The notes: a model not told the origin generated them from the sequence alone. A DNA stretch of 58,775 nt from Hyphomicrobiaceae bacterium (GCA_025359185.1 JANYHF010000123.1:1-58775); one strand, 5' to 3'; shown: positions 47,315 to 57,729, counted from the stretch's first letter. A program made the numbers and translations.

Positions 47315-47470
47315 GCCAGAACTCCGGGCGCTTACGGTTAGTTCACATAAAGTTGCAATAGATAAACACGCAACCATCAGTTGTGCTCTCGAATGATATT
47401 CGTTAGGCAATCTGATGCATATTGCGTATTATCCGCGGGCCGACGACGTCCGGAGATAGGGAGCGCGAAC

Positions 47471-48199
47471 GTGTCGCAGCGAGAAGTCGAGCAGTTAACT
47501 CTTGAGTTTGTAGCCGCGTTGGACGCTACCGAAGCATCAACCGCTATCACGCCGATGTTTTCAAGTTATGCGGATCGTCTTGGGTTCACCCACGCGACCT
47601 GCCTGCGCGTGCCGGAAGCTGGCGAGCAGCTGGATGATTGCTTTTTGCTGAACACGTTCCCAGACGACTGGGTGCGCCGCTATGGCGAATGCGGCTACAT
47701 CAAATCCGATCCGATTGTTCGCGAACTCTATCTGACCTATCAGCCGTTTTCCTGGTCCGAAGTGATCGGGCGGCGCGAAGTCGGCCTTGTTGAACAGCAA
47801 ATCATGGCTGAGTGCCAGTCAGCGGGCATGAAGGAAGGGTTCGTCGTGCCGATTTACCAGGGCGGCGGTTACACCGGCCTTGTGAGCTTGGCTGGTCGCG
47901 ATCCCATGATCACGGCAGAGCATCGTGGCGCGCTCACGTTGGCGTCAATCTATGTACACAACAAGCTCATGACGCTTCGCCGGCATGAGGCGCATACGCA
48001 ATCCGACCTCACCGAGCGCGAGCTCGAATGTTTGCGCTGGGCCGCGGCTGGCAAGTCCGATTGGGAAATCGGTCAGATCCTCCTCATCAGTTCAAAGACG
48101 GTGAACTACCACATCGAGAACGCCAAACGGAAGTTCGGCGTCGCCACGCGCGTGCAAGCCATCGTGTCCGCGCTCCGGTTTGGCCGACTCGCCAACTGA
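47471..48199 (+). CDS. luxR: LuxR family quorum-sensing transcriptional regulator
   Basis: 242 residues. The N-terminal autoinducer-binding domain keeps the signature residues of TraR/LuxR: W67, Y71, D80 with P81, W95 and G123. The C-terminal helix-turn-helix (about 180-232, LTERELECLRWAAAGKSDWEIGQILLISSKTVNYHI) is the LuxR/FixJ type. It should bind the acyl-homoserine-lactone made by the LuxI homologue downstream. The start is GTG 47471, with GGGAG eight bases upstream, rather than the longer frame from 47381. The signal type is unknown. Confidence 0.93.
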   Translation: MSQREVEQLTLEFVAALDATEASTAITPMFSSYADRLGFTHATCLRVPEAGEQLDDCFLLNTFPDDWVRRYGECGYIKSDPIVRELYLTYQPFSWSEVIGRREVGLVEQQIMAECQSAGMKEGFVVPIYQGGGYTGLVSLAGRDPMITAEHRGALTLASIYVHNKLMTLRRHEAHTQSDLTERELECLRWAAAGKSDWEIGQILLISSKTVNYHIENAKRKFGVATRVQAIVSALRFGRLAN

Positions 48200-48403
48200 G
48201 TGCCAGTTCAGGCATATCACTAACGTCGCTCAGTATTGCGCATTCAATCATGCCGATCGCCATCACAAAATCCTAAATTTTTCCGATTCACACAGCATAT
48301 CCATTCGCGAAAATAGTCATTCGCGCAATAAATATTGCCTTATTCTGCAAAGCCACAAGATATGACTTCCGTTCCGAGGTGATACGACAATTCAAATTCT
48401 TGG

Positions 48404-48427
48404 TAACCTAGGCGTGTACCTGGGTTA
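48404..48427 (+). promoter_or_regulatory. lux-box-like inverted repeat upstream of luxI
   Basis: TAACCTAGG and CCTGGGTTA form 9-bp arms with one mismatch, separated by six bases, in the luxR-luxI gap about 60 bases before the luxI start. The size and symmetry fit a LuxR binding site. The sequence is not the canonical Vibrio box, and no well-spaced -10 element is obvious. Binding is inferred from position and symmetry. Confidence 0.5.
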
Positions 48428-48486
48428 ACGAAACAATAACTGCGTCCCATGCTCGCACCCTCACATCGCGTACGGAGGGTCAAGTC

Positions 48487-49164
48487 ATGATGGATGTCTA
48501 CACGGGTTACGACGAGCCGAACTGCTCATCGGTTTTCGAGCAGATGTATCGCCAGCGGTACGAGATCTACGTCAAACGGAGGAAGTGGAGTGGGCTGCGG
48601 CCGGTCGGAGAACTGGAGAAAGATCAGTATGATACGCCATCGGCGATCTACTTGCTGGTGCAGGACGACGCCGAGGACATCCTTGCCGGTCTGAGGCTGT
48701 TACCCACGACCGGCCCGCATATTTTCGGCGACTTGTTCCCGCACCTGTCGGCTAGCGGCGTGCCGGAAGGCGGGGCCATTTTGGAATTGACGCGGTTCTA
48801 CGTCGCTCCGTTCAAATCCAGCAAGGCGGTCCGCGATTGGCTGGTGGGCGTCTTATGCGCGGGCATGATCGAATATTGCCAGGCCAACGGCATTCACCAG
48901 ATCACCAGCGTCATCGACACTTTCCTTTTGAAACTGATGCTGTCGATGGAATGGCGGGTGCGTCCGCTGGGGCTGCCGCAACGCTATCCCGAGGGCGAAG
49001 CGATTGCGGTCGTCGTCGACATGACCCAGGAGATTCTGCTCTCGACCCGGCGCACCAAGGGTGTCTCGGGTCAGGTGCTACGAAACTGGGCCACCCAGCC
49101 TATGCGCATTCCTGCTACCGTCCGCATGGAAGGCGCCTCGGTGCCCCAAAGCTTGGCGCTTTGA
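48487..49164 (+). CDS. luxI: LuxI family acyl-homoserine-lactone synthase
   Basis: 225 residues. The key LuxI residues are present: R24, W34, D46, D49, R70, F84, E100 and R103. The F28 position is Y28 (in RYEIYV), as in some rhizobial and aryl-type synthases, though this alone does not fix the signal. It makes a homoserine-lactone signal from S-adenosylmethionine and an acyl donor. GGAGGG lies eight bases before ATG 48487. It sits 287 bp after luxR in a low-GC stretch, with the putative lux box between, and a zinc peptidase gene follows after 128 bp. Confidence 0.94.
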   Translation: MMDVYTGYDEPNCSSVFEQMYRQRYEIYVKRRKWSGLRPVGELEKDQYDTPSAIYLLVQDDAEDILAGLRLLPTTGPHIFGDLFPHLSASGVPEGGAILELTRFYVAPFKSSKAVRDWLVGVLCAGMIEYCQANGIHQITSVIDTFLLKLMLSMEWRVRPLGLPQRYPEGEAIAVVVDMTQEILLSTRRTKGVSGQVLRNWATQPMRIPATVRMEGASVPQSLAL

Positions 49165-49292
49165 CGGCTACCACATCATACATAAAGCACATAAAGCCGG
49201 CGGCAGGTTCTGCTTGCCGCTGGCCGAAGGGGCGTGCAAAAAGGAGGCCATCCAATTGTTTTCGCGAAATCCCGGCTCGAAGGTGCAGTGCC

Positions 49293-50270
49293 ATGGTGAA
49301 ATTCAACGACCAGCGTGAGAGTGGGGATGTCGAGGATCGCCGTGGAGCGGGCGACAGCCCGGCTGATATGGGCGGCGGCGGGGGGATGCAGTTTCCGGTC
49401 CAGATCGGCGGCGGCGGCGGTATCGGTATCGTCGGCTTGCTGCTGATGCTGGGCGCCTACCTGATCTTCGGCGTTGATTTGCGCCCGTTCATGGGCGGCA
49501 GCCAATCCTTCCCCATGCCAACCCAGGATCAAAGCGGCCAGCCGCTGCCCAAATGGAATGTTCCTGGATTGCCAGGCACGCAAACTACCAATCAGGCGGG
49601 CGGTGCGGGCACCATCCGGGCTGGCGACGAGTTGGCCCACTACGTCAAACAGGTGCATCTGAGCACGACGGAATTCTGGACCACCGCGTTCCAGGGCTTT
49701 GGGAAATCCTACCCGCATCCGACGCTGGTGTTTTACGACAATGCAACCCCGACGGGTTGCGGCACCGGCCAAGCGGCGATGGGGCCGTTCTACTGCCCCG
49801 AAGACCAGAAGGTGTATCTGGACCTGCAATTCTATAACGAACTTGCGACCCGCTTCGGCGCGCCTGGCAACTTTGCGCAAGCCTACGTTGTCGCGCACGA
49901 AGTCGGCCATCACGTTCAAAAGCTGCTGGGCATTGCCGATCAGGTGCAAGCCTACAAGCAAAAGGTCAGCCAGACCGACGCCAACGGTTTGCAGGTGCGC
50001 ATGGAATTGCAGGCGGACTGTTTTGCCGGCGTGTGGTTCAGCAATGCTAGCCGCACCAAGCAGCTGACGATAGAGCCCGGCGATATCGAGGGCGGCATGA
50101 CGGCCGCCAATTCGATCGGCGACGACACGTTGCAAAAGCAGGCGACCGGCCGCGTCCGCCCCGATGGCTTCACGCATGGCACCTCGGCTCAGCGCATGAA
50201 GTGGCTTCGCCGTGGCCTCGACAGCGGTAATATGCAGGATTGCGACACCTTCAACACGAACGATTTGTAA
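49293..50270 (+). CDS. YpfJ-type neutral zinc metallopeptidase
   Basis: 325 residues. A glycine-rich N-terminal region precedes one transmembrane helix (about 42-60). The zinc site HEVGHH is at 202-207 (H202, E203, H206) with a downstream ELQADCFAGVW acidic motif supplying further ligands. The family (YpfJ, KPN_00757) is widespread and poorly characterised, probably a membrane-attached peptidase. The ATG at 49293 has AAGG upstream. It may be under quorum control given the luxI gene just upstream, but this is inference. Confidence 0.93.
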   Translation: MVKFNDQRESGDVEDRRGAGDSPADMGGGGGMQFPVQIGGGGGIGIVGLLLMLGAYLIFGVDLRPFMGGSQSFPMPTQDQSGQPLPKWNVPGLPGTQTTNQAGGAGTIRAGDELAHYVKQVHLSTTEFWTTAFQGFGKSYPHPTLVFYDNATPTGCGTGQAAMGPFYCPEDQKVYLDLQFYNELATRFGAPGNFAQAYVVAHEVGHHVQKLLGIADQVQAYKQKVSQTDANGLQVRMELQADCFAGVWFSNASRTKQLTIEPGDIEGGMTAANSIGDDTLQKQATGRVRPDGFTHGTSAQRMKWLRRGLDSGNMQDCDTFNTNDL

Positions 50271-50320
50271 CCGATGTTGCGCGGCTCGCAATTTTCGCGA
50301 ATTGCGCTATATTGTGCGGC

Positions 50321-50728
50321 ATGACAACGATCACGCAAGATATTGCGCCGCCGAAGCGCCCACGCCGAGTCATCCCCAAGGTCATGACCTTGACCGACGC
50401 GGCGGCTGACCGCGTCCGCACGCTGATGGCCAACACGGATAAGCCGATTGCGGGCGTCCGCGTCGGTGTCAAGAATGGCGGCTGCGCGGGCATGGAATAT
50501 ACGCTCGAATATGCGGATGCGCGCTCGCCTCTCGATGAAGTTGTCGAGGATAAGGGCGTCGGCATCCTGGTCGATCCCAAGGCCGTGCTTTTCCTGCTCG
50601 GGACCGTCATGGACTACGAAGTGGGAAAAATGAAATCGGGCTTCGTGTTTCGCAATCCCAACCAGACCAGCTCCTGCGGTTGCGGCGAATCCGTCGCCAT
50701 CACGCCGCAGAAGCTGGATGATATTTAG
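50321..50728 (+). CDS. A-type iron-sulfur carrier protein (SufA/ErpA/IscA family)
   Basis: 135 residues with the three A-type cysteines C55 (GGCAGMEY), C119 and C121 (SSCGCGES). It accepts Fe-S clusters from the scaffold and passes them to apo-proteins. An N-terminal extension of about 20 residues precedes VMTLTDAAADRV. ATG 50321 is chosen because homologues start near it. It lies 51 bp after the zinc peptidase gene and is convergent with cinA, from which 3 bp separate it. The rest of the Suf or Isc machinery is not in the window. Confidence 0.92.
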   Translation: MTTITQDIAPPKRPRRVIPKVMTLTDAAADRVRTLMANTDKPIAGVRVGVKNGGCAGMEYTLEYADARSPLDEVVEDKGVGILVDPKAVLFLLGTVMDYEVGKMKSGFVFRNPNQTSSCGCGESVAITPQKLDDI

Positions 50729-50731
50729 ATT

Positions 50732-51229
50732 TCAGACGTTTGACGCAATCTCTGCCAACATCGCCAGGGCAACGGTGGCCGATTGCTCGCGAATGGCAGC
50801 CCGCGATTGCTGACCAAATTCGCAGCGGCGATGCACCGTTGGCTGACTGCGCTGCGCCACGGCAATGTGCACCAAGCCAACCGGCTTTTCCGCTGATCCG
50901 CCGCTAGGCCCGGCGATACCCGTGATCCCTACCGCCAGGTCCGCCGCCGAATGCGCCAGTGCTCCCTCGGCCATGGCCCGTGCAACCGGCTCGCTGACGG
51001 CTCCATGTTGCACAATCATGGCCGCATCGACACCAATCTGCTCGGTCTTGGCCGCGTTTGAGTAGGTGACAAATCCCCGCTCGAACACGTCCGACGACCC
51101 TGCAACCTCTGTCAGCAGCGCTGCCACGAGCCCGCCCGTGCAGGATTCGGCCGTGGCCATGCGCAACCCCTTCGCGCGGCAGAGGTCGAGGAGGGAGCTG
51201 GCCTGTGCAACAAGTTCCATTTGCGTCAT
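50732..51229 (-). CDS. cinA: CinA family nicotinamide-nucleotide amidase
   Basis: 165 residues, corresponding to the C-terminal CinA domain (PncC) only: [36 protein letters not shown], the [20 protein letters not shown] segment. It recycles nicotinamide mononucleotide by deamidation. The larger N-terminal domain is absent, as in many alphaproteobacteria. ATG 51229 is chosen; the longer frame upstream lacks support and is a shadow. Confidence 0.92.
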   Translation of the reverse strand: MTQMELVAQASSLLDLCRAKGLRMATAESCTGGLVAALLTEVAGSSDVFERGFVTYSNAAKTEQIGVDAAMIVQHGAVSEPVARAMAEGALAHSAADLAVGITGIAGPSGGSAEKPVGLVHIAVAQRSQPTVHRRCEFGQQSRAAIREQSATVALAMLAEIASNV

Positions 51230-51313
51230 AAAATTGGGCCTCGCCGAATACCTCAAACCCGTTCCATCAGGACGGCCTCCGCTGCCATGACAATGGAGGA
51301 ATGGCTGCTGGCA

Positions 51314-51349
51314 AGAAAAAACCCGCCGGCATCGCGGGATGCCAGCGGG
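51314..51349 (-). terminator. Rho-independent terminator of the MarR gene
   Basis: A 12-bp stem (CCCGCCGGCATC against GATGCCAGCGGG, one G-T type mismatch) with a four-base loop at 51322-51349. It is followed on the minus strand by TTTTTTCTT. It lies just beyond the MarR stop codon and before cinA, so the two genes are separate units. A shorter T run on the other side could give weak activity on the plus strand. Confidence 0.85.
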
Positions 51350-51374
51350 TTCTTTTGTAGCGCAAATCGACGTT

Positions 51375-51848
51375 CTACGCAGCCGCGAACAGCTTTTCAG
51401 CGGAATCCAGCAGCTTGTCGAAGGTGCCGGTGCTCTCATCGCCAAGCGCGCCCTCAACACGCTCTTGCGTCGAGCGCCAAACCGGGAAGGCGGCTTGAAT
51501 GGCGTGCTCGCCTGCGGCCGTCAGATGCAGACCACGGCCACGGCGCCCCGCTGGCGGGTCCATGTCGATATGTTTTAATGTCACCAGACGCTTCAGGTTG
51601 CGGCTCAGCGTCGATTTTTCGATATCAAGATCATAACCGATCTCGGCAGCCGTCACGCCATTCTGCTGCGCCACCGCCGTCAGCAGCGTGAACTGGCTGG
51701 CGGTCAGCCCCAACGGGCGCATGGCTTCGTCGTAAATCCGAGTGATAATCCGGCTCATCCGGCGCGCACGCAACGCCATACAACACGCCGACGACGTTTC
51801 CGCGATCTGATGGGCAGAGCCCGGATCGACCGATGCAAAGCGTCCCAT
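51375..51848 (-). CDS. MarR family winged-helix transcriptional regulator
   Basis: 157 residues. The winged helix is at about 45-115: [41 protein letters not shown], wing [13 protein letters not shown]. MarR proteins are dimeric repressors released by small ligands. Cysteines 22 and 23 (SACC) near the start could allow redox sensing as in OhrR-like members, but that is speculative. ATG 51848 is chosen over GTG 51866. A terminator follows. The target is unknown; ispDF is the next gene in the opposite order upstream. Confidence 0.9.
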   Translation of the reverse strand: MGRFASVDPGSAHQIAETSSACCMALRARRMSRIITRIYDEAMRPLGLTASQFTLLTAVAQQNGVTAAEIGYDLDIEKSTLSRNLKRLVTLKHIDMDPPAGRRGRGLHLTAAGEHAIQAAFPVWRSTQERVEGALGDESTGTFDKLLDSAEKLFAAA

Positions 51849-51953
51849 GGGAGTTCCCCGCTGCACGTGAGTCTCGAAGTGATGGGGGCATCATTTAGCG
51901 ATTCGGCTGCCGCGGCAACCAGAGCCACGATCGTGTCCGCGACGATCCACTGG

Positions 51954-53126
51954 TTACACGGCCGCAGGCGGCAATAGAACGGTCGCCGTCGCCATGACGG
52001 CAAGGCCCTCGCCACGGCCTGTGAAGCCCAGCTTTTCTGTGGTGGTGGCTTTGACGCTCGTCCGGTCGAGGGCGAGCCCCAGGATTTCGGCAAGCCGCGC
52101 GCGCATGGCCTCACGATAGGGGCCGATGCGCGGGCGCTCGCACAAGATGGTGATATCGATATTGCCGATGCGGCCGCCGCGCGCGCGCACCAGCCGGGCG
52201 GCCTCCCTAACAAAGACGGCGCTCTCGGCCCGGCGCCATTGCGGATCGGTTGGCGGGAAGTGCTGGCCGATATCGCCAGCGCCAATGGCCCCGAGCAGCG
52301 CATCGGTGAGCGCGTGCAAAGCCACATCGCCGTCCGAGTGCGCCTCGACGCCGTGGTCATGGGGCACCTGCACGCCACACAGCATGACGTGATCTCCTTG
52401 CGTGAAGCGGTGCACGTCGAAGCCCGAGCCAGTGCGGATGTCGGGAAAGGCGGCGGGCAGGTTGGCTGCTGCAAGATCTTCGGCAGTCGTCATTTTGCGG
52501 TTGCTCTCTGATCCAAGCACAAGGCCGACATCGAGGCCCGCCCATTCGGCGATGGCGGCGTCGTCGGTGAAATCTGTGCGGTCCTCGGCCCGGGCGCGGC
52601 GATGGGCGTCGAGGATGGGTTGGAAATGAAACGCCTGCGGCGTCTGCGCCCGCCAAAGCCCATCGCGCTGGATCGTTGCCGCAATGAAGCCGTCCGTACC
52701 GTCGCGCTTCAGTGTGTCGACGACCGGGATCGCGGCAATAGCTCCGCCTTGGCGGTCAAGCGCTGCGAGGACACGGGCGATCATGTCCGCGCTGACCCAC
52801 GGCCTCGCGGCGTCGTGAATAAGGACGCGATCCGGGTTCTGCGCCGCCAAGGCTTCCAGACCGGCAAGCACACTGGCCTGCCGCGTCACTCCGCCTGTCA
52901 CGGACGCAAGCAACTTGCGATGGGGTTCCGCCGAACCGTCATAGGCGGCGCGCTGGTCCTCACCAATGACCACCTGCACCAGAGCAATCGCTGGATGCGA
53001 CGTGAAGGCCTCGATACTATACGACAGCATCGGCCGTCCATGGATCAGCTGGTACTGTTTCGGCACCGCCCCCAATTGCGCGCGTGTGCCCTGGCCAGCG
53101 GCAACAATGAGGGCGGCAACGAGCAT
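51954..53126 (-). CDS. ispDF: bifunctional IspD/IspF isoprenoid enzyme
   Basis: 390 residues. The N-terminal IspD (2-C-methyl-D-erythritol 4-phosphate cytidylyltransferase) has [17 protein letters not shown] and the [11 protein letters not shown] segment. The C-terminal IspF (MECDP synthase) has the metal site DVHRF, the [22 protein letters not shown] motif and a C-terminal [15 protein letters not shown]. It performs the third and fifth steps of the MEP pathway. The fusion is typical of alphaproteobacteria. It is divergent from dusB. Confidence 0.97.
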   Translation of the reverse strand: MLVAALIVAAGQGTRAQLGAVPKQYQLIHGRPMLSYSIEAFTSHPAIALVQVVIGEDQRAAYDGSAEPHRKLLASVTGGVTRQASVLAGLEALAAQNPDRVLIHDAARPWVSADMIARVLAALDRQGGAIAAIPVVDTLKRDGTDGFIAATIQRDGLWRAQTPQAFHFQPILDAHRRARAEDRTDFTDDAAIAEWAGLDVGLVLGSESNRKMTTAEDLAAANLPAAFPDIRTGSGFDVHRFTQGDHVMLCGVQVPHDHGVEAHSDGDVALHALTDALLGAIGAGDIGQHFPPTDPQWRRAESAVFVREAARLVRARGGRIGNIDITILCERPRIGPYREAMRARLAEILGLALDRTSVKATTTEKLGFTGRGEGLAVMATATVLLPPAAV

Positions 53127-53348
53127 CGGCGGCGTTCCTGACGGCAGTGTTGTCCTTTGATTGCCACGGATTTCGCCGGTTCGCTATGGGTTGTGCGCTG
53201 AACCATCGGCGTCGAGGCGTGGGGCCGTCTGTCCCTCACGGCTCCTACGCCTCAGTTTCACATCGTTCATCACGAAACGGATGCTGTTAGGCATTGCGCA
53301 ATTTTTGGGCATGACCTATGCACTGCCTAGCAATTGAGCAATCATCCC

Positions 53349-54344
53349 ATGGCCACCCACCACATCGGACCTTTCAAACTCGACAAGCCGGTTCTTCTCG
53401 CCCCCATGACGGGCGTGTCGGACCTGCCTTTTCGCAACATTGCGCACGACCTGGGCGCGTCGCTGGTCGTCTCCGAGATGGTCGCCAGCGAACCGCTGGT
53501 GCGCCAGCGCCGCGACATGCTGCGCAAGGCCGCGCGACCCGAGCACTCGCCCTTCGTCATTCAGCTGATCGGCCGCGAGGCGGTCTACATGGCCGAAGGA
53601 GCGCGGATCGCCGAGGCGCTGGGGGCGGACATGATCGACATCAATATGGGGTGCCCGTCGCGGCTGGTGACCGGCGGCATGTCTGGGTCGGCGCTGATGC
53701 GCGATCTCGATCATGCGCTCAATCTGATAGAGGCCACCGTCAACGCCGTGACCGTGCCCGTGACGTTAAAAATGCGCATGGGCTGGGACCACGCGACTCT
53801 CAACGCGCCCGAACTTGCCGTTCGGGCCGAGGCGGCGGGCATCCAGATGCTCACCGTGCACGGCCGCACGCGCTGCCAGTTTTTCAAGGAAGAAGCCGAC
53901 TGGGCGTTTGTGCGGCGGGTGAAGGAGACCGTGAAAATCCCCGTCATCGTCAACGGCGATATTGAGACGCTGGCCGACGTGATGGCAGCGATGGCGGCCT
54001 CGGGAGCCGATGGGGCCATGATCGGGCGCGGCTCCTATGGCCAGCCCTGGATTATCGGCCGGGCGGCACGGTTTTTGGCCACGGGCCGCGATCCGGGTGA
54101 GCCGTCATTGGAGCGGCGAGCCGCCATCGTGCGCGGGCATTTCGAGGCTATGCTGCTGCATTACGGGCGCGAGCTTGGCCTGCGCAACATGCGCAAACAC
54201 TTCGGTTCTTACGTGCTGCGGATGCTTGGCGAAGGCGCTGCTGCCAGAGCCTGGCGCCAGCGCCTGTGCGAGACAGATGATCCGTTGACCGCGCATCAGG
54301 CGCTGAACGAGCTGTTCGATAAAGCGCTCCAGGCGGCGGCATGA
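53349..54344 (+). CDS. dusB: tRNA dihydrouridine synthase DusB
   Basis: 331 residues. FMN-binding TIM barrel (LAPMTGVSDLPFR), catalytic C102 (INMGCPSR), RMGWD lysine/arginine segment and GRGSYGQPWI phosphate site, plus the helical C-terminal tRNA-binding domain. It reduces uridine in the tRNA D-loop. ATG 53349 is preferred to TTG 53334. As in many proteobacteria it lies directly upstream of the nitrogen regulators. Its stop overlaps ntrB (ATGA), making one operon. Confidence 0.96.
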   Translation: MATHHIGPFKLDKPVLLAPMTGVSDLPFRNIAHDLGASLVVSEMVASEPLVRQRRDMLRKAARPEHSPFVIQLIGREAVYMAEGARIAEALGADMIDINMGCPSRLVTGGMSGSALMRDLDHALNLIEATVNAVTVPVTLKMRMGWDHATLNAPELAVRAEAAGIQMLTVHGRTRCQFFKEEADWAFVRRVKETVKIPVIVNGDIETLADVMAAMAASGADGAMIGRGSYGQPWIIGRAARFLATGRDPGEPSLERRAAIVRGHFEAMLLHYGRELGLRNMRKHFGSYVLRMLGEGAAARAWRQRLCETDDPLTAHQALNELFDKALQAAA

Positions 54345-55429
54345 CCAGCCTTGCGCCAGCGGGCCTGGTCGAACAGCTGCCGCTGCCGATCTTGCTGCTC
54401 GATGCGTCCGAGTGCGTTGTTTATGCCAGTCCGCCCGCGGAGGAATTCCTTCAGACCAGCCTGTCGCGGCTGCGTGGCAAGCCGCTGGCCGGGCTGATCC
54501 CCGAGGACCACCCCTTACTAGCCTTGATCGGCCAGGTGCGCCGGAGCGGCCGCTCGTCCAGCCTTAACGGCCTCGAAATCGCTTCGCCGCGCGTCGGTGA
54601 GCATCGCGACGTGGAGGTGTTTGCCGGGCCGTTTGGCGATGATGCGGGCACTGTTCTGGTGACGCTGCAGGAGCGCACGACGGCGCGGCAGCTTGAGCGG
54701 CAGATGGGCCGCCGCAGCGCTGGGCGTTCGGTATCTGGCCTCGCGGGCGTCATTGCCCACGAGATCCGCAATCCGCTGGGCGGTATCCGCGGCGCGGCGC
54801 AACTGCTTGAGGCGGGTACAGATGATGACGGTCGGGTGCTGACGCAACTCATCTGCTCCGAGATCGACCGGATCGCAGCGCTGCTCGACCGGATGCTGGC
54901 GTTCGGCGATGCTCCCGCGCGCACGAACGAGCCCGTCAACATTCATAGCGTGCTCGATCACGTGCGGCGGTTGGTCAGCGCCGGTGCGACCGGCAAGGTC
55001 CGCTTTATCGCAGAATTTGATCCGTCGCTGCCGTCCGTCCTGGGCAACCGCGACCGGCTGGTTCAGGCGATGCTCAACCTCGTCAAGAACGCCGTTGAGG
55101 CCGCTAGCAGCCAGGGCGACCGTGGGCAAATCTGGCTGCGCACGAGTTTCCACGCCGGGTTTTCCATTGCTGACCGCAGCGGCGGCGCGCGGGTATCGCT
55201 GCCCTTGCTGATCACCATCGAGGACAACGGCCCCGGCGTTCCCGAAGAGATCGCGCCGCATCTGTTCGAGCCGTTCGTCTCCAGCAAACCTGCAGGCACC
55301 GGCCTTGGCCTCGCGCTATCGGCCCGCATCGTCGGCGAACATGGCGGCCTCATCGAAACCGAGCGTGTGCGCAACCGCACCGTCTTCCGTGTGCTCTTGC
55401 CGATGGCCCCCGAGGAGAGCCAACCATGA
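54341..55429 (+). CDS. ntrB: nitrogen-regulation sensor kinase NtrB
   Basis: 362 residues, soluble. A PAS domain (about 8-110) precedes the HisKA box with H140 ([22 protein letters not shown]), the N box LVKNAVEAA and the ATPase G box [18 protein letters not shown]. It phosphorylates or dephosphorylates NtrC in response to PII and glutamine status. It is coupled to both neighbours by ATGA overlaps. Confidence 0.96.
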   Translation: MTSLAPAGLVEQLPLPILLLDASECVVYASPPAEEFLQTSLSRLRGKPLAGLIPEDHPLLALIGQVRRSGRSSSLNGLEIASPRVGEHRDVEVFAGPFGDDAGTVLVTLQERTTARQLERQMGRRSAGRSVSGLAGVIAHEIRNPLGGIRGAAQLLEAGTDDDGRVLTQLICSEIDRIAALLDRMLAFGDAPARTNEPVNIHSVLDHVRRLVSAGATGKVRFIAEFDPSLPSVLGNRDRLVQAMLNLVKNAVEAASSQGDRGQIWLRTSFHAGFSIADRSGGARVSLPLLITIEDNGPGVPEEIAPHLFEPFVSSKPAGTGLGLALSARIVGEHGGLIETERVRNRTVFRVLLPMAPEESQP

Positions 55430-56862
55430 CCGCCCGCACCATTCTGGTTGCCGACGACGATGCCTCGATGCGAACCGTTCTGTCACAGGCCTTGGGCCGG
55501 GCCGGGCACACGGCGCGAGTGACAGCGACGGCCTCGACGCTCTGGCAATGGATAGCGGCTGGCGAGGGCGACGCCGTGGTGACGGATGTGTACATGCCCG
55601 ACGGCAGCGCCTTTGACCTCATTCCCCGCATTCGCAAACTCCGGCCACTGCTGCCCATCATCATCATGAGCGGCCACAGCACGCTGGCGACGGCGGTGAC
55701 TGCGGCCGAGCTCGGCGCGTTCGACTATCTCGCCAAGCCGTTTGATCTCAAAGCGCTGCTGTCGATCGTTGACCGCGCGTTCCAGACGCCAAAGGATGTG
55801 AACAAACCCGCCAGCGCGAATGAGCTCAGTGACCAAGGCCCGCTGATCGGCCGCTCACCCGCCATGCAGGAGATTTACCGCACGCTGGCACGCCTGACGC
55901 AGACCGACCTTACCGTGATGATCAATGGCGAGAGCGGCACCGGCAAAGAGTTGGTCGCGCGCGCGCTACACAGCCATTCCAAGCGCCGCAACGGGCCGTT
56001 TGTGGCCATCAACATGGCCGCGATCCCGCGCGATCTGATCGAGGCGGAACTGTTTGGCCACGAGAAGGGCGCTTTCACCGGCGCGCAGAACCGGGGTATC
56101 GGCCGCTTCGAGCAGGCAGAAGGTGGAACGCTATTGCTTGATGAAATCGGCGACATGCCGATGGAGGCGCAGACGCGTCTGCTTCGTGTGCTGCAGGAAG
56201 GCGAATTTACCAGTGTGGGCGGACGGACGCCGATCCGCGCCAACGTGCGGATTGTGGCTGCGACGCACAGAGATCTTCGCCAGCACATCGCCCACGGATT
56301 GTTCCGTGAGGATCTCTATTACCGGTTGAATGTCGTCCCGCTGCGGCTGCCACCGTTGCGCGAGCGCCGCGAGGACATCCCGGACCTTGTACGGCATTTC
56401 CTGAAAGCCGCCGTGAAGGCGGGCCTCGCCGAGCGCACCATAGAGCCCGATGGCCTCGAACGCCTGCAACGCCACGGCTGGCCCGGTAACGTGCGCGAGC
56501 TCGAAAACGTGGTGATGCGGCTGGTCGCTATCCACGCCCAAGAGACAATCTCAGCCGATCTGGTGGCGGCGCAGCTGATAGAGCCCAGCTCTGCTTTGGC
56601 GGTTCCGGTTCAAACTGATGATTTGTCCAGCTTGGTCGAAGGCTGGCTGCGCGGCGAGTTCACCCGCCACGGCACGGACCTGCCGCCCAGCGGCCTGCAC
56701 GACCGTGTCGTGAAACTTGTCGAAGCTCCTCTGCTCCGCGCCGCGCTTGTCTCAACGCGCGGCAATCAACTACGCGCCGCCGGCCTGCTCGGGCTGAACC
56801 GTAACACCCTGCGCAAGAAGATGCGCGAACTGGGGATTCAGGTGCACGCGGAGGTTGAGTAG
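55426..56862 (+). CDS. ntrC: nitrogen-regulation response regulator NtrC
   Basis: 478 residues. Receiver domain with D54, a sigma-54-interacting AAA+ domain (Walker [15 protein letters not shown] loop, Walker [11 protein letters not shown]) and a C-terminal Fis-type helix-turn-helix ([23 protein letters not shown]). It activates sigma-54 promoters for nitrogen assimilation. A run of eight T follows the stop at about 56873-56880, but no clear stem precedes it. Confidence 0.97.
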   Translation: MTARTILVADDDASMRTVLSQALGRAGHTARVTATASTLWQWIAAGEGDAVVTDVYMPDGSAFDLIPRIRKLRPLLPIIIMSGHSTLATAVTAAELGAFDYLAKPFDLKALLSIVDRAFQTPKDVNKPASANELSDQGPLIGRSPAMQEIYRTLARLTQTDLTVMINGESGTGKELVARALHSHSKRRNGPFVAINMAAIPRDLIEAELFGHEKGAFTGAQNRGIGRFEQAEGGTLLLDEIGDMPMEAQTRLLRVLQEGEFTSVGGRTPIRANVRIVAATHRDLRQHIAHGLFREDLYYRLNVVPLRLPPLRERREDIPDLVRHFLKAAVKAGLAERTIEPDGLERLQRHGWPGNVRELENVVMRLVAIHAQETISADLVAAQLIEPSSALAVPVQTDDLSSLVEGWLRGEFTRHGTDLPPSGLHDRVVKLVEAPLLRAALVSTRGNQLRAAGLLGLNRNTLRKKMRELGIQVHAEVE

Positions 56863-56979
56863 CCGGTGTGAGTTTTTTTTGGAGCTTCTCCGGTTTGGGC
56901 GAACGCGCGCAACTCTCAGTGAGCCCTCAATCGCAAACATTGTGGAACTGGTACGTGCGCCGGCGCGGTTCGCCTCCCC

Positions 56980-57591
56980 TCACGCATGTCCCGCATCGCT
57001 GACGAGATGCGTCGGGTTGACGCCCAGCCGCGATAGGGCGTCATCGTATTTGTCATCCAGATCGGTATCGAACACCAAATCCAAGTCCGCCGGGCAATTC
57101 AGCCAGCCGTTGGCCTGAATTTCGCGTTCGAGCTGGCCGGGCGACCAGCCGGCGTAGCCCAGCGCCAGCAAAGAGCGCTTGGGGCCAGTGCGGTTGGCCA
57201 TGGCTTTGAGAATATCGACCGTCGCGGTCAGGCAGAATTTGTCACCGATACGCATGGTGCTCTCGATGGCGACATAGTCCGACGAATGCAGGACAAAGCC
57301 GCGTCCCGTTTCGACCGGGCCGCCCAGATGCACGGCGGTTTCTTCCAGCGATGGCTTATGCGCATCGCCTTTGCCGCCGGGGACGATCTGCAACTGGTCG
57401 AGTAGCTCGGCAAAGCTGATATGGGGGGCGGGCTGGTTGATAATCAGCCCCATCGCGCCCTCGGCTGAGTGGGCGCACAGGTAAATGACGGAGCGGGCAA
57501 AGCGCTTGTCCGTCATCGAGGGCATCGCGATCAAAAGCTGGCCGTCGAGATAGCCGGCGGCGGTCTTGCGGGGGGGACGTGTCATAGCCAT
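56980..57591 (-). CDS. YqgE/AlgH family protein (UPF0301)
   Basis: 203 residues of a conserved family: [48 protein letters not shown] and [17 protein letters not shown]. The family has been linked to alginate regulation in Pseudomonas but its activity is unknown. ATG 57591 begins with the basic ARPPRK start. It is divergent from the DsbD-like gene and convergent with ntrC, with 117 bp between. Confidence 0.92.
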   Translation of the reverse strand: MAMTRPPRKTAAGYLDGQLLIAMPSMTDKRFARSVIYLCAHSAEGAMGLIINQPAPHISFAELLDQLQIVPGGKGDAHKPSLEETAVHLGGPVETGRGFVLHSSDYVAIESTMRIGDKFCLTATVDILKAMANRTGPKRSLLALGYAGWSPGQLEREIQANGWLNCPADLDLVFDTDLDDKYDDALSRLGVNPTHLVSDAGHA

Positions 57592-57729
57592 CTCAACATA
57601 TTAGCCGGGTTCTGGCCTGACTGTGAAGATGCCGGTGGTGACGGTGACGGAACTTTCACTAAGGCTTGTTTTGCTGTTGAGGGCGGGGCTGGATAGACAT
57701 GCCCCACTGGAATGCAAGGATACGTGCAG

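Noticed and set aside
47381-47470. Extended N-terminus for the LuxR protein
   Set aside because: The extra 30 residues do not resemble LuxR proteins, and GTG 47471 has a good ribosome site.
56863-56979. Possible terminator between ntrC and yqgE (T8 run and GGAGCTTCTCC hairpin)
   Set aside because: The T run precedes rather than follows the short hairpin, and no stem lies before it, so neither strand shows the standard pattern.
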